Notes under the pieces: model-generated
What the model saw: the letters and a program-made list of their open reading frames with translations, nothing else
The model's database searches: none
What the model was told of the DNA's origin: nothing
NCBI GenBank assembly: GCA_948442365.1
Contig: CAOJRU010000013.1
Span: 1-52,953 of the forward strand
Length of the DNA stretch: 52,953 nt
Direction of reading: 5' to 3'
Source of the DNA: an uncultured Clostridium sp.
GTDB lineage: Bacteria > Bacillota > Clostridia > TANB77 > CAG-508
Shown: positions 52,831 through 52,953 of the stretch, piece by piece
How the letters are laid out: every line of letters starts with the position of its first letter
How positions within the stretch are numbered: position 1 is the first letter of the stretch
Translations under genes and position numbers: made by a program

Positions 52831-52953
52831 AGGCTGTGAAAGTTCGACATATAACAGTAACATTTTTCTACAAATTTTATATGATATAGAAAGAAAACAA
52901 AAAGACTAACTATTAAAAGTCAATAGTTTTTCGAAAAAAATTAAAAAAAATTA

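Noticed and set aside
1..52953. tRNA genes, including a special tRNA-Gly
   Set aside because: I saw no convincing tRNA cloverleaf in the window; any tRNA behind the CGG effect must lie elsewhere.

Overview
This window is AT-rich DNA from the chromosome of a spore-forming, anaerobic, low-GC Bacillota, probably an uncultured Clostridia-type gut lineage. The evidence is the spoIIAA-spoIIAB-sigF operon with Spo0A-type boxes, spoIID and spoIIQ, class III (oxygen-sensitive) ribonucleotide reductase nrdD-nrdG, LexA, AddA, RqcH, a T-box in front of valS, and strong AGGAGG ribosome binding sites throughout. All genes but one (rqcH) lie on the + strand.

The main observation is a decoding anomaly. In eight genes the reading frame breaks by +1, and every break falls exactly on an in-frame CGG: MoxR-like ATPase (1457), sigF (11450), maltose-type acetyltransferase (19455), addA (21606 and 23830), DUF2207 protein (29868, 29875, 29879, 29886), an ABC ATPase (42940) and the BceB-type permease (50981). 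In all eleven cases skipping the C makes the next codon GGN (Gly) and restores the family sequence, including the P-loop of the ABC ATPase (GENGAGKST) and the AQTGD motif of SigF. I found no in-frame CGG anywhere in the window that has to be read as Arg, while about seventy out-of-frame CGG triplets inside genes cause no disturbance. CGU, CGC and CGA are used normally for Arg. The simplest reading is that CGG has no cognate tRNA in this organism and that ribosomes pass it by a general +1 shift, reading C-GGN as Gly. The merged genes are annotated here as intact.

Layout: 1-5094 is a MoxR AAA+ / VWA cluster with coiled-coil and hypothetical proteins, cut by the left edge. 5183-8595 is the T-box-controlled valS unit. 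8655-10144 holds a small protein and a coiled-coil protein behind a putative BceR-type box. 10302-14082 is the forespore/sporulation block (spoIIAA, spoIIAB, sigF, spoIID, spoIIQ). 14109-19083 holds lexA and a heterodimeric ABC exporter. 19177-24913 holds an acetyltransferase, a polysaccharide deacetylase, addA and a small membrane protein. 24994-26697 is rqcH (minus). 26813-34182 holds an orphan hsdS, a DUF2207 protein, a DnaB-like ATPase, a NatAB-type exporter and a YgjV protein. 34226-41190 holds a MATE-kinase fusion, nrdDG and a DXS-like synthase. 41245-44382 holds an SdpR/SdpI-type pair and a GntR-ABC operon. 44450-46154 holds an FMN oxidoreductase and a papain-like hydrolase. 46141-52781 is a BceRS-BceAB antimicrobial-peptide sensing and detoxification module with a hydrolase, an APH-type kinase and a decayed GNAT gene inside it.

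Three copies of the same dyad (TTACA-N4-TGTAA, at 8655, 46141 and 49847) suggest that the Bce response regulator controls itself, its transporter and the distant 8742-10144 operon.
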